Counted from the stretch's first letter, positions 1-10,748 are shown. The stretch is DNA of 64,000 nucleotides from Rhodobacter sp. (GCA_020250125.1 JADCEL010000061.1:1-64000), one strand, 5' to 3'. Translations and numbers: made by a program. The notes: a model not told the origin generated them from the sequence alone.

Positions 1-541
1 CGTGGCGGATGGCAATCGCACCGGGGGGCACAGCCTGGCTTTGCTGCAGCGCCTCGCACGCCGCCGTCGCGCCGCCATCGAGGCCGATATCGCGCGGATC
101 GAGGCGGCCATCGCCGCCCTGATCGCCGCCGATCCCGCGCCTGGCCGGACAAGGCCCGCCTCCTGCAAAGCCTGCCCGGCGTCGCTGCGACTTGCCGCCG
201 CAACACTCCTCGCTGAAGCCCCGGAGCCTGGCCAGCTCGAGGCCCGTCAGATCGCCGCCCTGGCAGGGCTTGCACCCGTCACCCGCGAGAGCGGCACCTG
301 GCGGGGAAAAGCCACAATACAGGGCGGCAGGCGCCATCTGCGCCGCGCACTCACCATGCCGACCCTGACCGCCATCCGCAGGAACCGTGACCTGGCCGCC
401 CTCTTCACCCGCCTGCGCACCGCCGGAAAACCCCCCAAGCTTGCCCTTGTCGCGGCGATGCGCAAACTCCTCATCCTCGCCAACACACTCCTGCGCGAAG
501 GACGGGAATGGCAGGAAACAAGGCCAGTACGAAACCCTTGA
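1..541 (+). pseudogene. IS110-family transposase, C-terminal part, frameshifted
   Basis: The reading frame enters from the window edge and carries the C-terminal transposase_20 (IS116/IS110/IS902) region: IAALAGLAPVTRESGTW, then GGRRHLRRAL and KLLILANTLLREGREW. Between about 141 and 190 the expected residues PDKARLLQSLPGV are read in a different frame, after which the original frame resumes. The gene has therefore taken at least two compensating indels. The expected tail after REWQ also appears only in another frame. It is probably a dead copy; the N-terminal DEDD catalytic half lies outside the window. Confidence 0.8.
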
Positions 542-599
542 CGAACACGGATACTGGCCTCTCGCGGTGCGGGTTGCACCGGTCCTGGTGCCAGCGTCG

Positions 600-718
600 C
601 GCAGGCGGGGGAGACGCGGGTCGCGTTTCCCCCGCCCAAAGGGGCAATCCCCTTCACCGGACCGGGAAGAGTCTCCCTGCAGGCAGGCGATCAGATTGTT
701 TTTTCAGCACCCTGTCAG
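600..718. repeat. Partial copy (C) of a TIR-bounded repeat element
   Basis: The segment ends in TTTTTTCAGCACCCTGTCAG (699-718). Its reverse complement matches the left end of element A (2903) with few mismatches. The segment also carries the GGTCGCGTTTCCCCCGCCCA hairpin and the CCCAAAGGGG block, which occur in reverse orientation near 3175 in element A. Only one end is recognisable. It lies between the IS110 relic and the 3' end of trcR. No gene is seen from 542 to 781. Confidence 0.55.
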
Positions 719-781
719 GGGCCATCAGCGACGCGCGTCATCGGGCAGTGTGCCGCCCGGTGACGCAGTCAAGACCGCGGA

Positions 782-1531
782 TCAGTGCTTGTCGTCTTCG
801 TCCTGATCCTCGTCGTCATCCCCCTGGGGAAGATTGAAGAAGCTTTCGGCATCGCTGAAATCCGCCGGGCTTTCCTCGGGCTCGGGTGCAAAGGCCTCCA
901 GGCCCGCCACCGCCGACGGCATCTTCGGCGTGGGTGCCATGCCAAGCGACTGCTCGGTCGAGACCAGCTTGCGCCGTTCGTCATCGCTCATCACCGCACC
1001 GTCGGCGGCTTTCTTCTTCACGGCCTGCTGGACGGCGGCGTCAAGCTCGGTCTGGCGGCACAGGCCCAGCGCCACCGGATCAACCGGGGTGATGCTGGAG
1101 ATGTTCCAGTGCGTGCGATCCCGGATCGACTGGATGGTGGGTTTCGTCGTGCCCACCAGCTTGCCGATCTGACCGTCGCTGAGTTCGGGGTGAAACCTGA
1201 CCAGCCATAGGATCGCCGCCGGGCGGTCCTGCCGTTTTGACAGCGGGGTATAGCGCGGTCCGCGCCGCTTTTCCTCGCCAACGGCGGCGGCGTTGAACTT
1301 CAGCCGCAGACGGTACTCCGGGTCTTTCTGGCCCCTTTCGATCTCGATCGGGTCCAGCTGGTTGTTGGCGACGGGATCAAAGCCCTTCACCCCGGTGGCG
1401 ACATCGCCATCGGCAATGCCCTGCACCTCCAGCTCGTGCATGCCGCAGAAGTCGGCCACCTGCCGGAAGGTCAGGGTCGTATTGTCCACCAGCCAGACAG
1501 CGGTTGCCTTGGCCATGAGCGGCTTGTTCAT
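782..1531 (-). CDS. trcR: TrcR-type cell-cycle transcriptional regulator (DUF1013)
   Basis: The 249-residue protein opens with MNKPLMAKATAVWLVDNTTL, the hallmark of the alphaproteobacterial DUF1013/TrcR family. A middle region resembles a helix-turn-helix (LSDGQIGKLVGTTKPTIQSI), and the tail is very acidic (DDDEDQDEDD). Homologues are known as cell-cycle transcription factors acting in the cytoplasm. I chose the ATG at 1531 over an upstream in-frame GTG at 1540 because an AAGGAG ribosome-binding site lies about 8 nt upstream. It is a single gene, divergent from the RNase T2 gene. Confidence 0.85.
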   Translation of the reverse strand: MNKPLMAKATAVWLVDNTTLTFRQVADFCGMHELEVQGIADGDVATGVKGFDPVANNQLDPIEIERGQKDPEYRLRLKFNAAAVGEEKRRGPRYTPLSKRQDRPAAILWLVRFHPELSDGQIGKLVGTTKPTIQSIRDRTHWNISSITPVDPVALGLCRQTELDAAVQQAVKKKAADGAVMSDDERRKLVSTEQSLGMAPTPKMPSAVAGLEAFAPEPEESPADFSDAESFFNLPQGDDDEDQDEDDKH

Positions 1532-1653
1532 CGGGAACACTCCTTTACAAATCTCTCCCGCGCCGGGAAAACGGCTGCGACCGTGGCCGCGTCACCTCGT
1601 TTTCGGGAAGTTGCCCGTCATATAGTCGTGTTGGCCACGGGAGAAAAGCGAAA

Positions 1654-2286
1654 ATGAAGGCGCTGCTGCTGTTGCTGCTGGCACTGGCGCTTCCGGCCCA
1701 TGCGGAAGGCGACGCGCCAGGCGATTTCGGCTATTATGTCGTGGCCCTCAGCTGGTCGCCCACCTGGTGCGCGCTGACGGGCGATGCCCGCAGGCATGAC
1801 CAGTGCGATGCCCGGCACGCCCATGGATTCATTCTGCACGGCCTGTGGCCACAATTCGAGACCGGCTATCCCAGCGACTGCCGCAGCCCGCAGCGCGACC
1901 CGTCGCGCGCCGAAACCGCGGCAATGGCCGACATCATGGGATCGGGCGGGCTTGCCTGGCATCAGTGGAAAAAGCACGGGCGCTGCACGGGCCTGACCGC
2001 CGATGCCTACTTCGCCACGGCCCGGCGCGCCTATGGCGCGATCCGCCTGCCCGGGGTGCTGCAATCGCTGAACCGCAGGCTGACCCTGCCCGCCCGCGCG
2101 GTCGAAGACGCCTTCATCGCAGCCAATCCGGCCCTGCCGCGTGATGCGGTCACGGTCACCTGCAAGGCAGGCATGATCCAGGAGGTGCGTGTCTGCCTGA
2201 CCAAAGACCTGTCACCGCGCCGCTGCGGCAAGGACGTGATCCGCGACTGCCGGTTGACCGGCGCGGTGATGGAGCCGGTGCGGTAG
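1654..2286 (+). CDS. Secreted ribonuclease T2 family protein
   Basis: The 210-residue protein has an N-terminal signal peptide (leucine run ending ALPAHA). Both catalytic blocks of the RNase T2 family are present: ILHGLWP at about residues 60-66 and WHQWKKHGRC at about 102-111, each with its histidine. Several cysteines could form disulfides. The predicted role is periplasmic or extracellular cleavage of RNA to 3'-phosphate products, probably nutrient scavenging. It is transcribed divergently from trcR and has no operon partner. Confidence 0.9.
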   Translation: MKALLLLLLALALPAHAEGDAPGDFGYYVVALSWSPTWCALTGDARRHDQCDARHAHGFILHGLWPQFETGYPSDCRSPQRDPSRAETAAMADIMGSGGLAWHQWKKHGRCTGLTADAYFATARRAYGAIRLPGVLQSLNRRLTLPARAVEDAFIAANPALPRDAVTVTCKAGMIQEVRVCLTKDLSPRRCGKDVIRDCRLTGAVMEPVR

Positions 2287-2410
2287 GCTTTCATGTCCGG
2301 CACATACTCCGGGAAGGGCTGCCACATCCGCCACAGACAGACGAACTGTCAGCCTGCCAGCCGGACATGCCGCCTGCACCCAATCCCGTGGTGCTGATGG
2401 CACCTGTGCC

Positions 2411-2605
2411 TTGGCAAGCGAAGTCGTCCGCGCGGGGGTGCGGGCGCTTCAGGAACGCGGTGCAGCCATCAAGCGGTGGCGTCATGAAGAGGTTGGCGGA
2501 CCCCGTGATGCGGCACCGGCACAGCCGGACCCTGCGGGCCCGCTGGATGATGTCATGGACCGCCGCCGCGCAGGGCATGCCCGGAAGATCAGGGATGTTG
2601 CCTGA
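2411..2605 (+). pseudogene. ParD-like antitoxin relic (C-terminal half)
   Basis: A TTG-initiated frame of 64 residues reads ASEVVRAGVRALQERGAAIK and ends LDDVMDRRRAGHARKIRDVA. This matches the second half of ParD/CopG-type antitoxins (the SASEVVRAG helix and a charged tail). In-frame sequence upstream does not resemble the ribbon-helix-helix start, and no ParE-like toxin follows. It therefore looks like a decayed toxin-antitoxin remnant. The rest of 2287-2902 shows nothing recognisable. Confidence 0.5.
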
Positions 2606-2902
2606 AGGAACAGACAGTCATTCTGACCGGTCAAGCGCACACTGACATGCTGCTTCTGTCCGGGTGTGGTGCCGGTCAAGCTTCGCCGCTTGTCTGCCCA
2701 AGCGATGTCGGGCGGCTGAAATCGTTCCCCGACCATCCCGGTCCCGCATCGGACCCTGGCCGCCAAAGCAATGAGGTCAGGCCCGGATTGCGGAACATCG
2801 GGTTCGGACGGCGGGCCACAATCGCATGCACCGTTGAACCGGACCGGGCAGGTTTCCTGCGGCTTTCCCGCGCGGGCCGGAACCGGAACGGGCCGGTCTG
2901 AC

Positions 2903-3472
2903 CTGACAGGCTGCTGAAAAAGCATGTCCCTTACCTGACGGGCGGGAAATCTTCCCGATCCGGGAAAAGGGGTTTCCTTTCCGGGCGGACAAGCGAACAC
3001 ACCGCGTTTCCCCCCACCCGGTCAGGGACCGCCGCCGCATGAGGACCCGTCTTGCAAGCGCAACGCAGGCCAGCGCCCGCCGGGGCTGGCCTCGGTTCAG
3101 CATGGCGCTGTGGCAGGGGCGATGGCCCCGGACAGAGAGAGCGGGCATCCCGGAACGCACAGGACCACCCCTTTGGGCGGGATCAGGAAACGCGACCCGC
3201 GTTTCCCCGCCCGCGCGGGACGGTGCCCTGTGGACCGGCAGGTCCGGGAACAGCAGAAGGCCAGCGCCCGACCCGGCGGGCGAGAAGCGCCCGCCGTGGG
3301 CGGGTCGGGCGCTGACCGGGGGCTTTGGCCCCCGGCTGGGCAAGGGGCAGCGCAGCACTGTGGCAAGGGCGATGGCCCCTGCCCGGAGGCTCAAGACGCA
3401 CGCAGGCGCACGTCTTTCCCGCAGTCCGGTCAGGCAGGCCCTGTGACCGGCACTTTCTCAGCACCCCGTCAG
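2903..3472. repeat. TIR-bounded, non-coding repeat element A (MITE-like)
   Basis: The left end (2903) CTGACAGGCTGCTGAAAAAG and the reverse complement of the right end, CTGACGGGGTGCTGAGAAAG, form imperfect terminal inverted repeats about 570 bp apart. The interior has no credible gene. It contains a GC-rich unit with nested hairpins: GGAAACGCG/CGCGTTTCC, paired GGTCGGGCGCT blocks, and GGGGGCTTTGGCCCCC. The same unit recurs twice inside element B at 35.5-35.9 kb in the opposite orientation. The right terminal repeat contains the stop codon of ftsB. No transposase is encoded, so mobility would need help in trans. Confidence 0.65.
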
Positions 3473-3765
3473 CGGATCACGATTTCGTCGGCGCGGATCA
3501 GGCCCAGCACCTCGCGCGCCTGCTCGTCCAACAGGTCGATGTCAAGAAAATCGTCGGACAGGCGGCGCGTCTTGTTCGTCAGGGTTTTCAGTTCCAGCGC
3601 CAGCTTGTCCCGCTCTGCGGCAAGCGCCCCGGCTTCGGCATCGATCTGCACCCGGCGGAACACGCCATAGTCCCCCTGCACGGCGGCAAAGGTAAAGTAT
3701 GACCCCAGCGTGAAGATGATCATGAAATACACTGCCGCGCCCAAGGCCGGTCTTTGCGTGCCCAT
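3469..3765 (-). CDS. ftsB: Septum formation initiator FtsB/DivIC-like protein
   Basis: This is a small 98-residue protein: a short N-terminus, one membrane helix (about residues 8-27, AVYFMIIFTLGSYF), then a coiled-coil-like segment (AERDKLALELKTLTNKTRRL). That is the FtsB/DivIC layout, a divisome scaffold partner of FtsL and FtsQ. I chose the ATG at 3765 because residues before it look non-native. The gene follows fba on the minus strand after 135 bp. Its TGA stop lies inside the right terminal repeat of element A, so the last codons may have been shaped by that insertion. Confidence 0.8.
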   Translation of the reverse strand: MGTQRPALGAAVYFMIIFTLGSYFTFAAVQGDYGVFRRVQIDAEAGALAAERDKLALELKTLTNKTRRLSDDFLDIDLLDEQAREVLGLIRADEIVIR

Positions 3766-3900
3766 TGTCTTGCCCCGATCATGCCGCCCCTCGTTCATCG
3801 GAGGCGGTCGCGGGGAATCATGTCACAAAGTCAGGGCGTTGTGAATCCTCAATCGGCAGCGGCCTGTCCGAAACAGGGCTTCGGACAGGCCCTTGTCCGG

Positions 3901-4830
3901 TCAGGCGCGGCCCTTGTAGATCTCCACCAGCCTGGTCAGCATTGCCAAAGCCTCGGGGCGGCTGCGCTGGAAGCTGTTGCGCCCGATGATCGAGCCGTGG
4001 CCACCACCGTCGCGGATCGCGCGGGCATCGTCATAGACGCCGTCTTCGCCCTTGATCGCCCCGCCCGAGAACACGACGATCCGTCTGCCGGCAAAGCTGG
4101 CCTCCATGCAGTGACGCACACGTGCCGTCTGGGTCGCCACATCGATCTTCTGCGCCTCGTAAACCTTCTTCGCCTCGGGCTGCATCAGGTGATCGGTGCT
4201 GAGCTTGATCTTGATGATATGCGCGCCCAGCAGGGCGGCAATCTGCGCGCCATAGGCGCAAACGTCGATTGCAGTTTCGCCGTCTTTCGTCACGGCTTCG
4301 CCGCGCGGGTAAGACCAGATCACGGTGGCAATGCCGCGCGCCGCCGCCTCGGCCCGCATGGCCGAGATTTCCTCGTACATCTCCAGCGCCGCGTCACTGC
4401 CCGGATAGATGGTGAACCCGATGGCCGCACAGCCCAGCCGCAGGGCATCATCCACCGATCCGGTGATCGCCTGGTTCTTGCCTGCCGTTCCGGACATCAG
4501 CGAATTGGCGCTGTTCACCTTCAGGATTGTCGGGATCTGCCCGGCAAAGGTATCCGCACCGGCCTCCAGCATACCCAGGGGGGCCGCATAGGCGTTCAGA
4601 CCGGCATCGATGGCAAGCTGATAATGATAGTGCGGATCATAACTTGCCGGATTGGGCGCATAGGTGCGCGCCGGGCCGTGTTCAAACCCCTGATCAACGG
4701 GCAGGATGATCATCCGGCCGGTGCCGCCCAGACGCCCCTCCATCAGCATCCGGCACAGGTTGGCTTTGACGCCGGGGGTCTCCCCCTCGTAATGGGACAG
4801 GATCTTCTGAACTGCCTTGGTCGCGCGCAT
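3901..4830 (-). CDS. fbaB: Fructose-bisphosphate aldolase, class I (DhnA/FbaB type)
   Basis: The 309-residue protein starts MRATKAVQKILSHYEG and contains IILPVDQGFEHGPARTY, ATVIWSYPRGE, AHIIKIKLSTD (Schiff-base lysine region) and VVFSGGAIKGED, all typical of archaeal/bacterial class I aldolases. It cleaves fructose-1,6-bisphosphate into two triose phosphates. The ORF track extends it to 5094, but that extra N-terminus is out-of-frame pgk sequence; the ATG at 4830 fits the family. It lies 112 bp downstream of pgk, so the two glycolytic genes may be co-transcribed. Confidence 0.9.
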   Translation of the reverse strand: MRATKAVQKILSHYEGETPGVKANLCRMLMEGRLGGTGRMIILPVDQGFEHGPARTYAPNPASYDPHYHYQLAIDAGLNAYAAPLGMLEAGADTFAGQIPTILKVNSANSLMSGTAGKNQAITGSVDDALRLGCAAIGFTIYPGSDAALEMYEEISAMRAEAAARGIATVIWSYPRGEAVTKDGETAIDVCAYGAQIAALLGAHIIKIKLSTDHLMQPEAKKVYEAQKIDVATQTARVRHCMEASFAGRRIVVFSGGAIKGEDGVYDDARAIRDGGGHGSIIGRNSFQRSRPEALAMLTRLVEIYKGRA

Positions 4831-4942
4831 GGTAAGCGGTCCTTTCGCGTTAAATCGCCCCTGCCATGGCTTTAGAAGCCCGGGGCCTTCGGTGCAATGA
4901 CCTTGGCGCGGGCATGCTGCGCCAGCGCCATGTTTTGTGCCA

Positions 4943-6136
4943 TCACTGCAGAAGGGCGGCGACGCCCGGCAGGTCCTTGCCTTCCATCCATTCCAGAAAC
5001 GCCCCGCCCGCCGTCGAGATGAAGGTGAAATCCCCGGCCACGCCCGCCTGATGCAGGGCCGCCACCGTGTCGCCGCCGCCTGCGACGGACACAAGTTGTC
5101 CCGCCCGTGTCAGGTCGGCCACCGCGCGTGCCGCCGCAACGGTACCGGCATCGAAGGGCGCGATTTCGAAGGCGCCCAGCGGCCCGTTCCAGATCAGCGT
5201 CCGGGCGGTGGCAAACAGCGCCCGCAGGGCCGCGACGGTTTTGGGCCCGGCATCCAGGATCATCGCGTCTGCGGGGCAGGCGGTGACGTCCAGGACCTCG
5301 CTTGCGGCCCCGGCCTTGAACGCGCGCGCCACCACGATGTCCAGCGGCAGGTGGATGGTGCAACCCGCCGCCTTTGCCTTGGCGACAATCTCCAGCGCCG
5401 TGGTGGCCATGTCGCGTTCCGCCAGTGACGTCCCAACCTCGATGCCCTGGGCCACCAGAAAGGTATTTGCCATGCCCCCCCCGATCACCAGATGGTCAAC
5501 CTTCGTCACCAGATTGCCCAGAAGCTCCAGTTTGGTTGAAACCTTTGCCCCGCCCACCACGGCGACAACCGGGCGCCGGGGTGACCCCAGGGCTGCGTCA
5601 AGCGCCCGCAGTTCCTCGCCCATCAGCCGGCCTGCGGCATGGGGCAGCAGCCGGGCCAGCCCCTCGGTCGAGGCATGGGCGCGGTGCGCGGCCGAAAAGG
5701 CATCGTTCACATAGACATCGCCCAGCGCGGCCATGGCGGCGGCCAGTATTGCGTCGTTCGTTTCCTCTCCGGGATGAAAGCGGGTGTTTTCCAGCAGCAG
5801 AACCTCGCCGGGGCGCAGCGCCGAAACGGCCGCCTTGGCCACAGGACCGATGCAATCACCGGCGAAAAGAACCTTGTGGGCGGGCAGGGCGGCCTGCAGC
5901 GCGGGCAGGATGTGGCGCAGGCTCATGTCATCGACGACCTGGCCCTTGGGGCGGCCGAAATGCGCCAGCAGCACCGGCTTGCCGCCCCTGGCCAGGATGT
6001 CGGTCACCGTCGGCACGATCTTTTCGATCCGCGTCGCATCGGTCACGCGCCCGTTTTCCATCGGCACGTTCACATCCACCCGCACCAGCACAACCTTGCC
6101 GGCCAGATCGATATCATCGAGTGTCTTCCAGGCCAT
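4943..6136 (-). CDS. pgk: Phosphoglycerate kinase
   Basis: The 397-residue protein has family landmarks throughout: VRVDVNVPM near the N-terminus, [36 protein letters not shown] and the C-terminal nucleotide site [12 protein letters not shown]. It interconverts 1,3-bisphosphoglycerate and 3-phosphoglycerate with ATP formation in the cytoplasm. The start is placed at [10 protein letters not shown] (6136), downstream of the track's start, because the family begins there. It is divergent from the cyclophilin pair and upstream of fbaB and ftsB. Confidence 0.95.
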   Translation of the reverse strand: MAWKTLDDIDLAGKVVLVRVDVNVPMENGRVTDATRIEKIVPTVTDILARGGKPVLLAHFGRPKGQVVDDMSLRHILPALQAALPAHKVLFAGDCIGPVAKAAVSALRPGEVLLLENTRFHPGEETNDAILAAAMAALGDVYVNDAFSAAHRAHASTEGLARLLPHAAGRLMGEELRALDAALGSPRRPVVAVVGGAKVSTKLELLGNLVTKVDHLVIGGGMANTFLVAQGIEVGTSLAERDMATTALEIVAKAKAAGCTIHLPLDIVVARAFKAGAASEVLDVTACPADAMILDAGPKTVAALRALFATARTLIWNGPLGAFEIAPFDAGTVAAARAVADLTRAGQLVSVAGGGDTVAALHQAGVAGDFTFISTAGGAFLEWMEGKDLPGVAALLQ

Positions 6137-6267
6137 CTGCCGCCCCCCTTTGCCTTTGGTCTGTTCCACCCCATCGGGGGTGCCGCGTCAACCGATCACG
6201 GCGCTTTGCGCTTTCCCTTGGCCGATCCGGCCATTAAGTTGCCCCCGATTGCAAGAAGGAGAGGCTT

Positions 6268-6766
<499 letters not shown>

Positions 6767-6774
<8 letters not shown>

Positions 6775-7378
6775 AACCCGCCTTCTGACTGCCAGCCTGT
6801 TCGGGCTGGGCCTTGCCGTTCTGGGCGGCTGGGCGATATCCGGTGCCTCCTCGCCCGCCATCGCGGCGGAAGACGGACCGGGACCGAACCTGGTGATCGA
6901 GGTCGCCGGATCGACCACCGGGACAATCGTGATCGATCTTTTGCCGGATGTGGCGCCCAAACATGTCGAACAGATCACGGCGCTTGCGGCGGAAGGCGCT
7001 TATGACGGCGTCGTCTTTCACCGGGTTATCGACGGGTTCATGGCGCAGTCCGGCGATGTCGCCAGCGGCAAGCTGGGGGGCGATCTGTCCCTGGCGGGAA
7101 CGGGCGGGTCGGCGCGCCCCGATCTGGCTGCCGAATTCTCGTCGCTTGCCTTTGATCGCGGCACGGTTGGCATGGCCCGGTCGGCTTCGCCCGATTCGGC
7201 CAACAGCCAGTTCTTCATCATGTTTGCCCCCGCACCGCATCTGGACGGCCAGTATACCGTGGTCGGACAGGTCATTCAGGGCATGGATGTGGTCGATGCG
7301 ATCAAGAAGGGCGATGCCGCCAGCAACGGGGCGGTGGCCGAGCCCGATTACATGGCCAAGGTCACGGTTCAGCAGTGA
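6767..7378 (+). CDS. ppiA: Exported peptidyl-prolyl cis-trans isomerase (cyclophilin)
   Basis: The 203-residue protein has a hydrophobic N-terminus (about residues 5-25) with a likely signal cleavage after SSPAIAA. The cyclophilin domain follows, with VVFHRVIDGFMAQSGD and NSQFFIMFAPAPHLDGQY. It is clearly paralogous to the preceding gene and should act in the periplasm or anchored to the inner membrane. Its ATG lies inside the end of the upstream gene, suggesting translational coupling. Confidence 0.88.
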
Positions 7379-7388
7379 CCCCGCTGCA

Positions 7389-7414
7389 CGGCGGTCCGTT
7401 TTCACGGGCCGCCG
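7389..7414. terminator. Bidirectional hairpin between ppiA and tyrS
   Basis: CGGCGGTCCG and CGGGCCGCCG pair around a T-rich loop in the 52-bp gap between convergent ppiA and tyrS. One G-T wobble interrupts an otherwise complete 10-bp stem. The position suits termination from both sides. Confidence 0.55.
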
Positions 7415-7430
7415 CTGTCCACAACCGGGG

Positions 7431-8681
7431 TCAGCCCAGCGTGACCAGGGCGTGCCGCTTGCGCCCCGCCGTCAGCTTCACCGGCTCTGCCAGTTCCCCC
7501 GCGCCGATCATCTGACCGGCATCCCGCACGATCTCGTCGTTCAGCCGCGCCCCGCCTTCGGCGATCAGGCGCTTTGCCTCCTTGCCGGATTTCGCAAGGC
7601 CGGCCCGCACGAACAATTGCCCCACCGAAATGCCATCGGCCACATCGGCAGGCGTCAGCGCCAGTGTCGGCAGATCATCGCCCACCCCGCCGCGTTCAAA
7701 CACCTCGCGCGCCGTGGCTTCGGCCGCCTGCGCTGCCTCATCGCCATGCAGCAGGCCGGTTACGGCATTGGCCAGCACGATCTTCGCCCCGTTGATCTCG
7801 GCCCCGCCCAGCGCGCCCAGACGGTTGCATTCCTCCAGCGGCAAATCGGTATAAAGCTTCAGGAACCGCCCCACATCGGCATCGGTGGTGTTGCGCCAGA
7901 ACTGCCAGAATTCGTAAGCTGACAGCATCTCGGCGCTCAGCCAGACAGCGCCGCCCTGCGATTTGCCCATCTTGCGCCCGTCGCTGGTTGTCAGCAGGGG
8001 CGAGGTCAGGCCATAAAGCTCGCAGTCCAGCACCCGGCGCGTCAGGTCGATGCCGTTGATGATGTTGCCCCACTGGTCGGACCCGCCCATCTGCAACAGG
8101 CAGCCGTGGCGGCGGTACAGTTCCAGAAAATCGTAAGCCTGCAGGATCATGTAGTTGAATTCAAGAAAGCTCAGGCTTTGCTCGCGGTCCAGCCGCGACT
8201 TGACGCTTTCAAAGGACAGCATCCGGTTGACGCTGAAATGCCGTCCGATGTCCCGCAGGAAATCAAGGTAGTTCAGGCTGTCCAGCCATTCGGCGTTGTT
8301 CAGCATCAGCGCATCGCCCGCTGCCGCCCCATAGGACAGATAGCGCGAAAACACCCGGTTCATGCCGGCGATGTTCGCGTCGATCTGCGCCGGGGTCAGC
8401 AGCGGGCGCTCTTCGGCGCGAAACGATGGATCGCCCACCTTCGTCGTGCCGCCGCCCATCAGCGTGATCGGCTTGCCGCCGGTTTTCTGCAGCCAGCGCA
8501 GCATCATGATGTTCAGAAGATGCCCGACATGCAGCGAGGCCGCCGTCGCGTCATATCCGATATAGGCCGGGACCACGCCCTTGATCAGGGCCTCGTCCAG
8601 CCCCTGATAATCCGTGCAATCCGCCAGATAGCCACGGCTCATCATGATGTGCATGAAATCGGATTTCGGATGGTAGGTCAT
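7431..8681 (-). CDS. tyrS: Tyrosyl-tRNA synthetase
   Basis: The 416-residue class I synthetase contains [14 protein letters not shown] (HIGH-type motif), the insert [11 protein letters not shown], tyrosine-binding [10 protein letters not shown], and a KMSKS-type loop read as [14 protein letters not shown]-terminal S4 RNA-binding region follows ([20 protein letters not shown]). It charges tRNA-Tyr. The start is the ATG at 8681 ([13 protein letters not shown]), since residues upstream in the ORF track are not family-like. It is divergent from anmK with 62 bp between them. Confidence 0.95.
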   Translation of the reverse strand: MTYHPKSDFMHIMMSRGYLADCTDYQGLDEALIKGVVPAYIGYDATAASLHVGHLLNIMMLRWLQKTGGKPITLMGGGTTKVGDPSFRAEERPLLTPAQIDANIAGMNRVFSRYLSYGAAAGDALMLNNAEWLDSLNYLDFLRDIGRHFSVNRMLSFESVKSRLDREQSLSFLEFNYMILQAYDFLELYRRHGCLLQMGGSDQWGNIINGIDLTRRVLDCELYGLTSPLLTTSDGRKMGKSQGGAVWLSAEMLSAYEFWQFWRNTTDADVGRFLKLYTDLPLEECNRLGALGGAEINGAKIVLANAVTGLLHGDEAAQAAEATAREVFERGGVGDDLPTLALTPADVADGISVGQLFVRAGLAKSGKEAKRLIAEGGARLNDEIVRDAGQMIGAGELAEPVKLTAGRKRHALVTLG

Positions 8682-8743
8682 CGGGGTCTCATGCTTTACT
8701 GGGCAGGGCGGATATACCGGGGCAGCCGGCCAAGGGGAAGGGC

Positions 8744-9844
8744 ATGTTGAACACGGGCACGGTCTGGGCGCTTGGCGCCATGTCGGGCACCTCGCTGGAT
8801 GGCGTGGATGCCGCAATGGTGCTGACGGACGGGGAACGAATTGTCGAGTTCGGCACTACCGCCTATCGTCCCTATTCCGGCGCGGAACGGGCGATCCTGC
8901 GCGCCGCCCTTGGCTGCTGGCCCGGTGACCCGCAGGTCAAGGCCGCGGCAGAGGTTGTGGAAACCGCCCATGCCGAAGTGCTGGCGCAGTTTTCCGGTGC
9001 CGCCGTTGTCGGGTTTCACGGCCAGACGCTGGCCCATGATCCGCGCGGGCGCGGTACGCATCAGGCCGGGTCGGGGGCGGCCCTGGCCGGGGTGCTGGGC
9101 TGTCCCGTGGTCTGGGATTTCCGCAGCACCGACGTGCGGCTGGGCGGGCAGGGTGCCCCTTTGGCCCCCTTCTACCACTTTGCCTGTGCGCGCTGGATGG
9201 GGGCAGAGATGCCGCTGGCCTTTCTCAACATGGGTGGGGTCGGCAATGTCACCTGGGTTGATCCGCGCCATGCCGCGCCCGATCATCCGGGTGCCTGCCT
9301 TGCCTTCGATACCGGTCCCGCCAATGCGCCGGTCAATGACCTCGTCCAGCGGCGTCTTGGACTTGCGCAGGACGAATCGGGCCAACTGGCCGCACAGGGC
9401 ACACCCGACCCGGCGGTGCTGGCCCGCTTTCTGGACCATGAATTCTTCGCAAGAATGCCGCCGAAGTCCCTGGACAGGAACCAGTTTCACGACCTGCTCG
9501 GGGCCGTTGCCCATCTGTCGGATGCCGATGCGGCCGCCACGCTGACGGCGGCGGCCGCGCTTGCGGTGGCGCGCGGCGCGGACCATTTTCCGACACCGGT
9601 CCAGCGCCTGCTGGTCACGGGGGGCGGACGCCACAACGCGCAGCTGATGGAGCTGCTGGCCCGCCACATGACGGCCGAGGTGCAGCCGGTCGAGGCCGCC
9701 GGTCTGAACGGCGACATGCTGGAAGCCCAGGCTTTTGCCTTTCTGGCGGTGCGCGTCCTGCGCGGGTTGCCGACATCCTGTCCTTCGACAACCGGGGTCG
9801 GGGCGCTGGTGGCGGGTGGTCAGGTCAGCCGGCCCGGTCGCTGA
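8744..9844 (+). CDS. anmK: Anhydro-N-acetylmuramic acid kinase
   Basis: The 366-residue protein contains [17 protein letters not shown] at the N-terminus, [27 protein letters not shown] and [10 protein letters not shown], which define AnmK. It phosphorylates and hydrates 1,6-anhydro-MurNAc to MurNAc-6-phosphate in cell-wall recycling. Its 3' end overlaps the convergent rarD gene by 20 bp. Confidence 0.93.
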   Translation: MLNTGTVWALGAMSGTSLDGVDAAMVLTDGERIVEFGTTAYRPYSGAERAILRAALGCWPGDPQVKAAAEVVETAHAEVLAQFSGAAVVGFHGQTLAHDPRGRGTHQAGSGAALAGVLGCPVVWDFRSTDVRLGGQGAPLAPFYHFACARWMGAEMPLAFLNMGGVGNVTWVDPRHAAPDHPGACLAFDTGPANAPVNDLVQRRLGLAQDESGQLAAQGTPDPAVLARFLDHEFFARMPPKSLDRNQFHDLLGAVAHLSDADAAATLTAAAALAVARGADHFPTPVQRLLVTGGGRHNAQLMELLARHMTAEVQPVEAAGLNGDMLEAQAFAFLAVRVLRGLPTSCPSTTGVGALVAGGQVSRPGR

Positions 9845-10748
9845 CGCTGCGGGCCTGACGCACCATCGACCAGGTGAAAATCGCCAGCGCCGCCCAGATC
9901 ATCGGAAAGGCGATCATCCGCGCGGTCCCGAAGGGTTCGCGGAACAGGAACACCGCCGTCAGAAAGATCATCGTCGGCGCGATGTATTGCATCATCGCGA
10001 TGGTCGAAAGCCGCAGCAGCTTTGCCCCGTTGGCATAGACCATCAGCGGCACCGCCGTGACCACGCCGCAGCCCAGCAGCAGCGCGGTATCGCTGGCGCT
10101 CGCCCTGGCGAAATGGCTGGTCCCCCGCAGTTCCAGCCATCCCAGATACAGCACGGCGGGCAGGACCAGCAGCAGCACCTCAAGAAAGAAGCCCTGGTTC
10201 GGCCCGATCGGCAGGGATTTCTTCAGATAGGCGTAAACCCCCCAGGTCAGCGTCAGGCCCAGCGCCACGGCCGGCAGCCGCCCTGCGTCATAGGTCAGAA
10301 TCGCCACGGCCAGCGCGGCCAGACCGATGGCAACAAGCTGCGTCCGGCTCAGCCGTTCGCCCAGCAGGACGGCCCCCAGAAAGACGCTGAACAGCGGGTT
10401 GATGTAATACCCCAGGGCGGCGTCAAGCGCATGTCCCGATCCGATGGCCCAGACATAGATGCCCCAGTTCACCGCGATCAGGGTCGCCGTTGCGGCCCCC
10501 ATCGCCAGCATCCGCGGGCTGCGCAGGGCCGAGCCGATGTCGCCCGTCCGCCCCAGCGCCCACAGCACCGCACCGGCGATGGGCAGCGACCAGATCACGC
10601 GGTGCGCAATCACTTCGGCGGGCGGGATATGCCCCAGCGCCTTCATGTAGATCGGCAGAAACCCCCACATCAGATAGGCCGCCAGCGCAAAGCCAAAGCC
10701 GCGCAGGCTGTCTTCGGTCTTCGCGGCAGGCGTTTGCGGGGCAGACAT
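9825..10748 (-). CDS. rarD: EamA/RarD-type permease
   Basis: The 307-residue protein has about ten hydrophobic segments and RarD landmarks: [27 protein letters not shown]-like, [21 protein letters not shown] and LQYIAPT-like ([12 protein letters not shown]). The fold is that of the drug/metabolite transporter superfamily. The RarD substrate is not settled, although chloramphenicol sensitivity has been linked to some members. The gene is convergent with anmK. Confidence 0.87.
   Translation of the reverse strand: MSAPQTPAAKTEDSLRGFGFALAAYLMWGFLPIYMKALGHIPPAEVIAHRVIWSLPIAGAVLWALGRTGDIGSALRSPRMLAMGAATATLIAVNWGIYVWAIGSGHALDAALGYYINPLFSVFLGAVLLGERLSRTQLVAIGLAALAVAILTYDAGRLPAVALGLTLTWGVYAYLKKSLPIGPNQGFFLEVLLLVLPAVLYLGWLELRGTSHFARASASDTALLLGCGVVTAVPLMVYANGAKLLRLSTIAMMQYIAPTMIFLTAVFLFREPFGTARMIAFPMIWAALAIFTWSMVRQARSVSDRAG

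Noticed and set aside
3901-5094. Longer 397-residue aldolase frame from the ORF track
   Set aside because: The first 88 residues are out-of-frame sequence over the pgk end; family similarity begins at MRATKAVQ.
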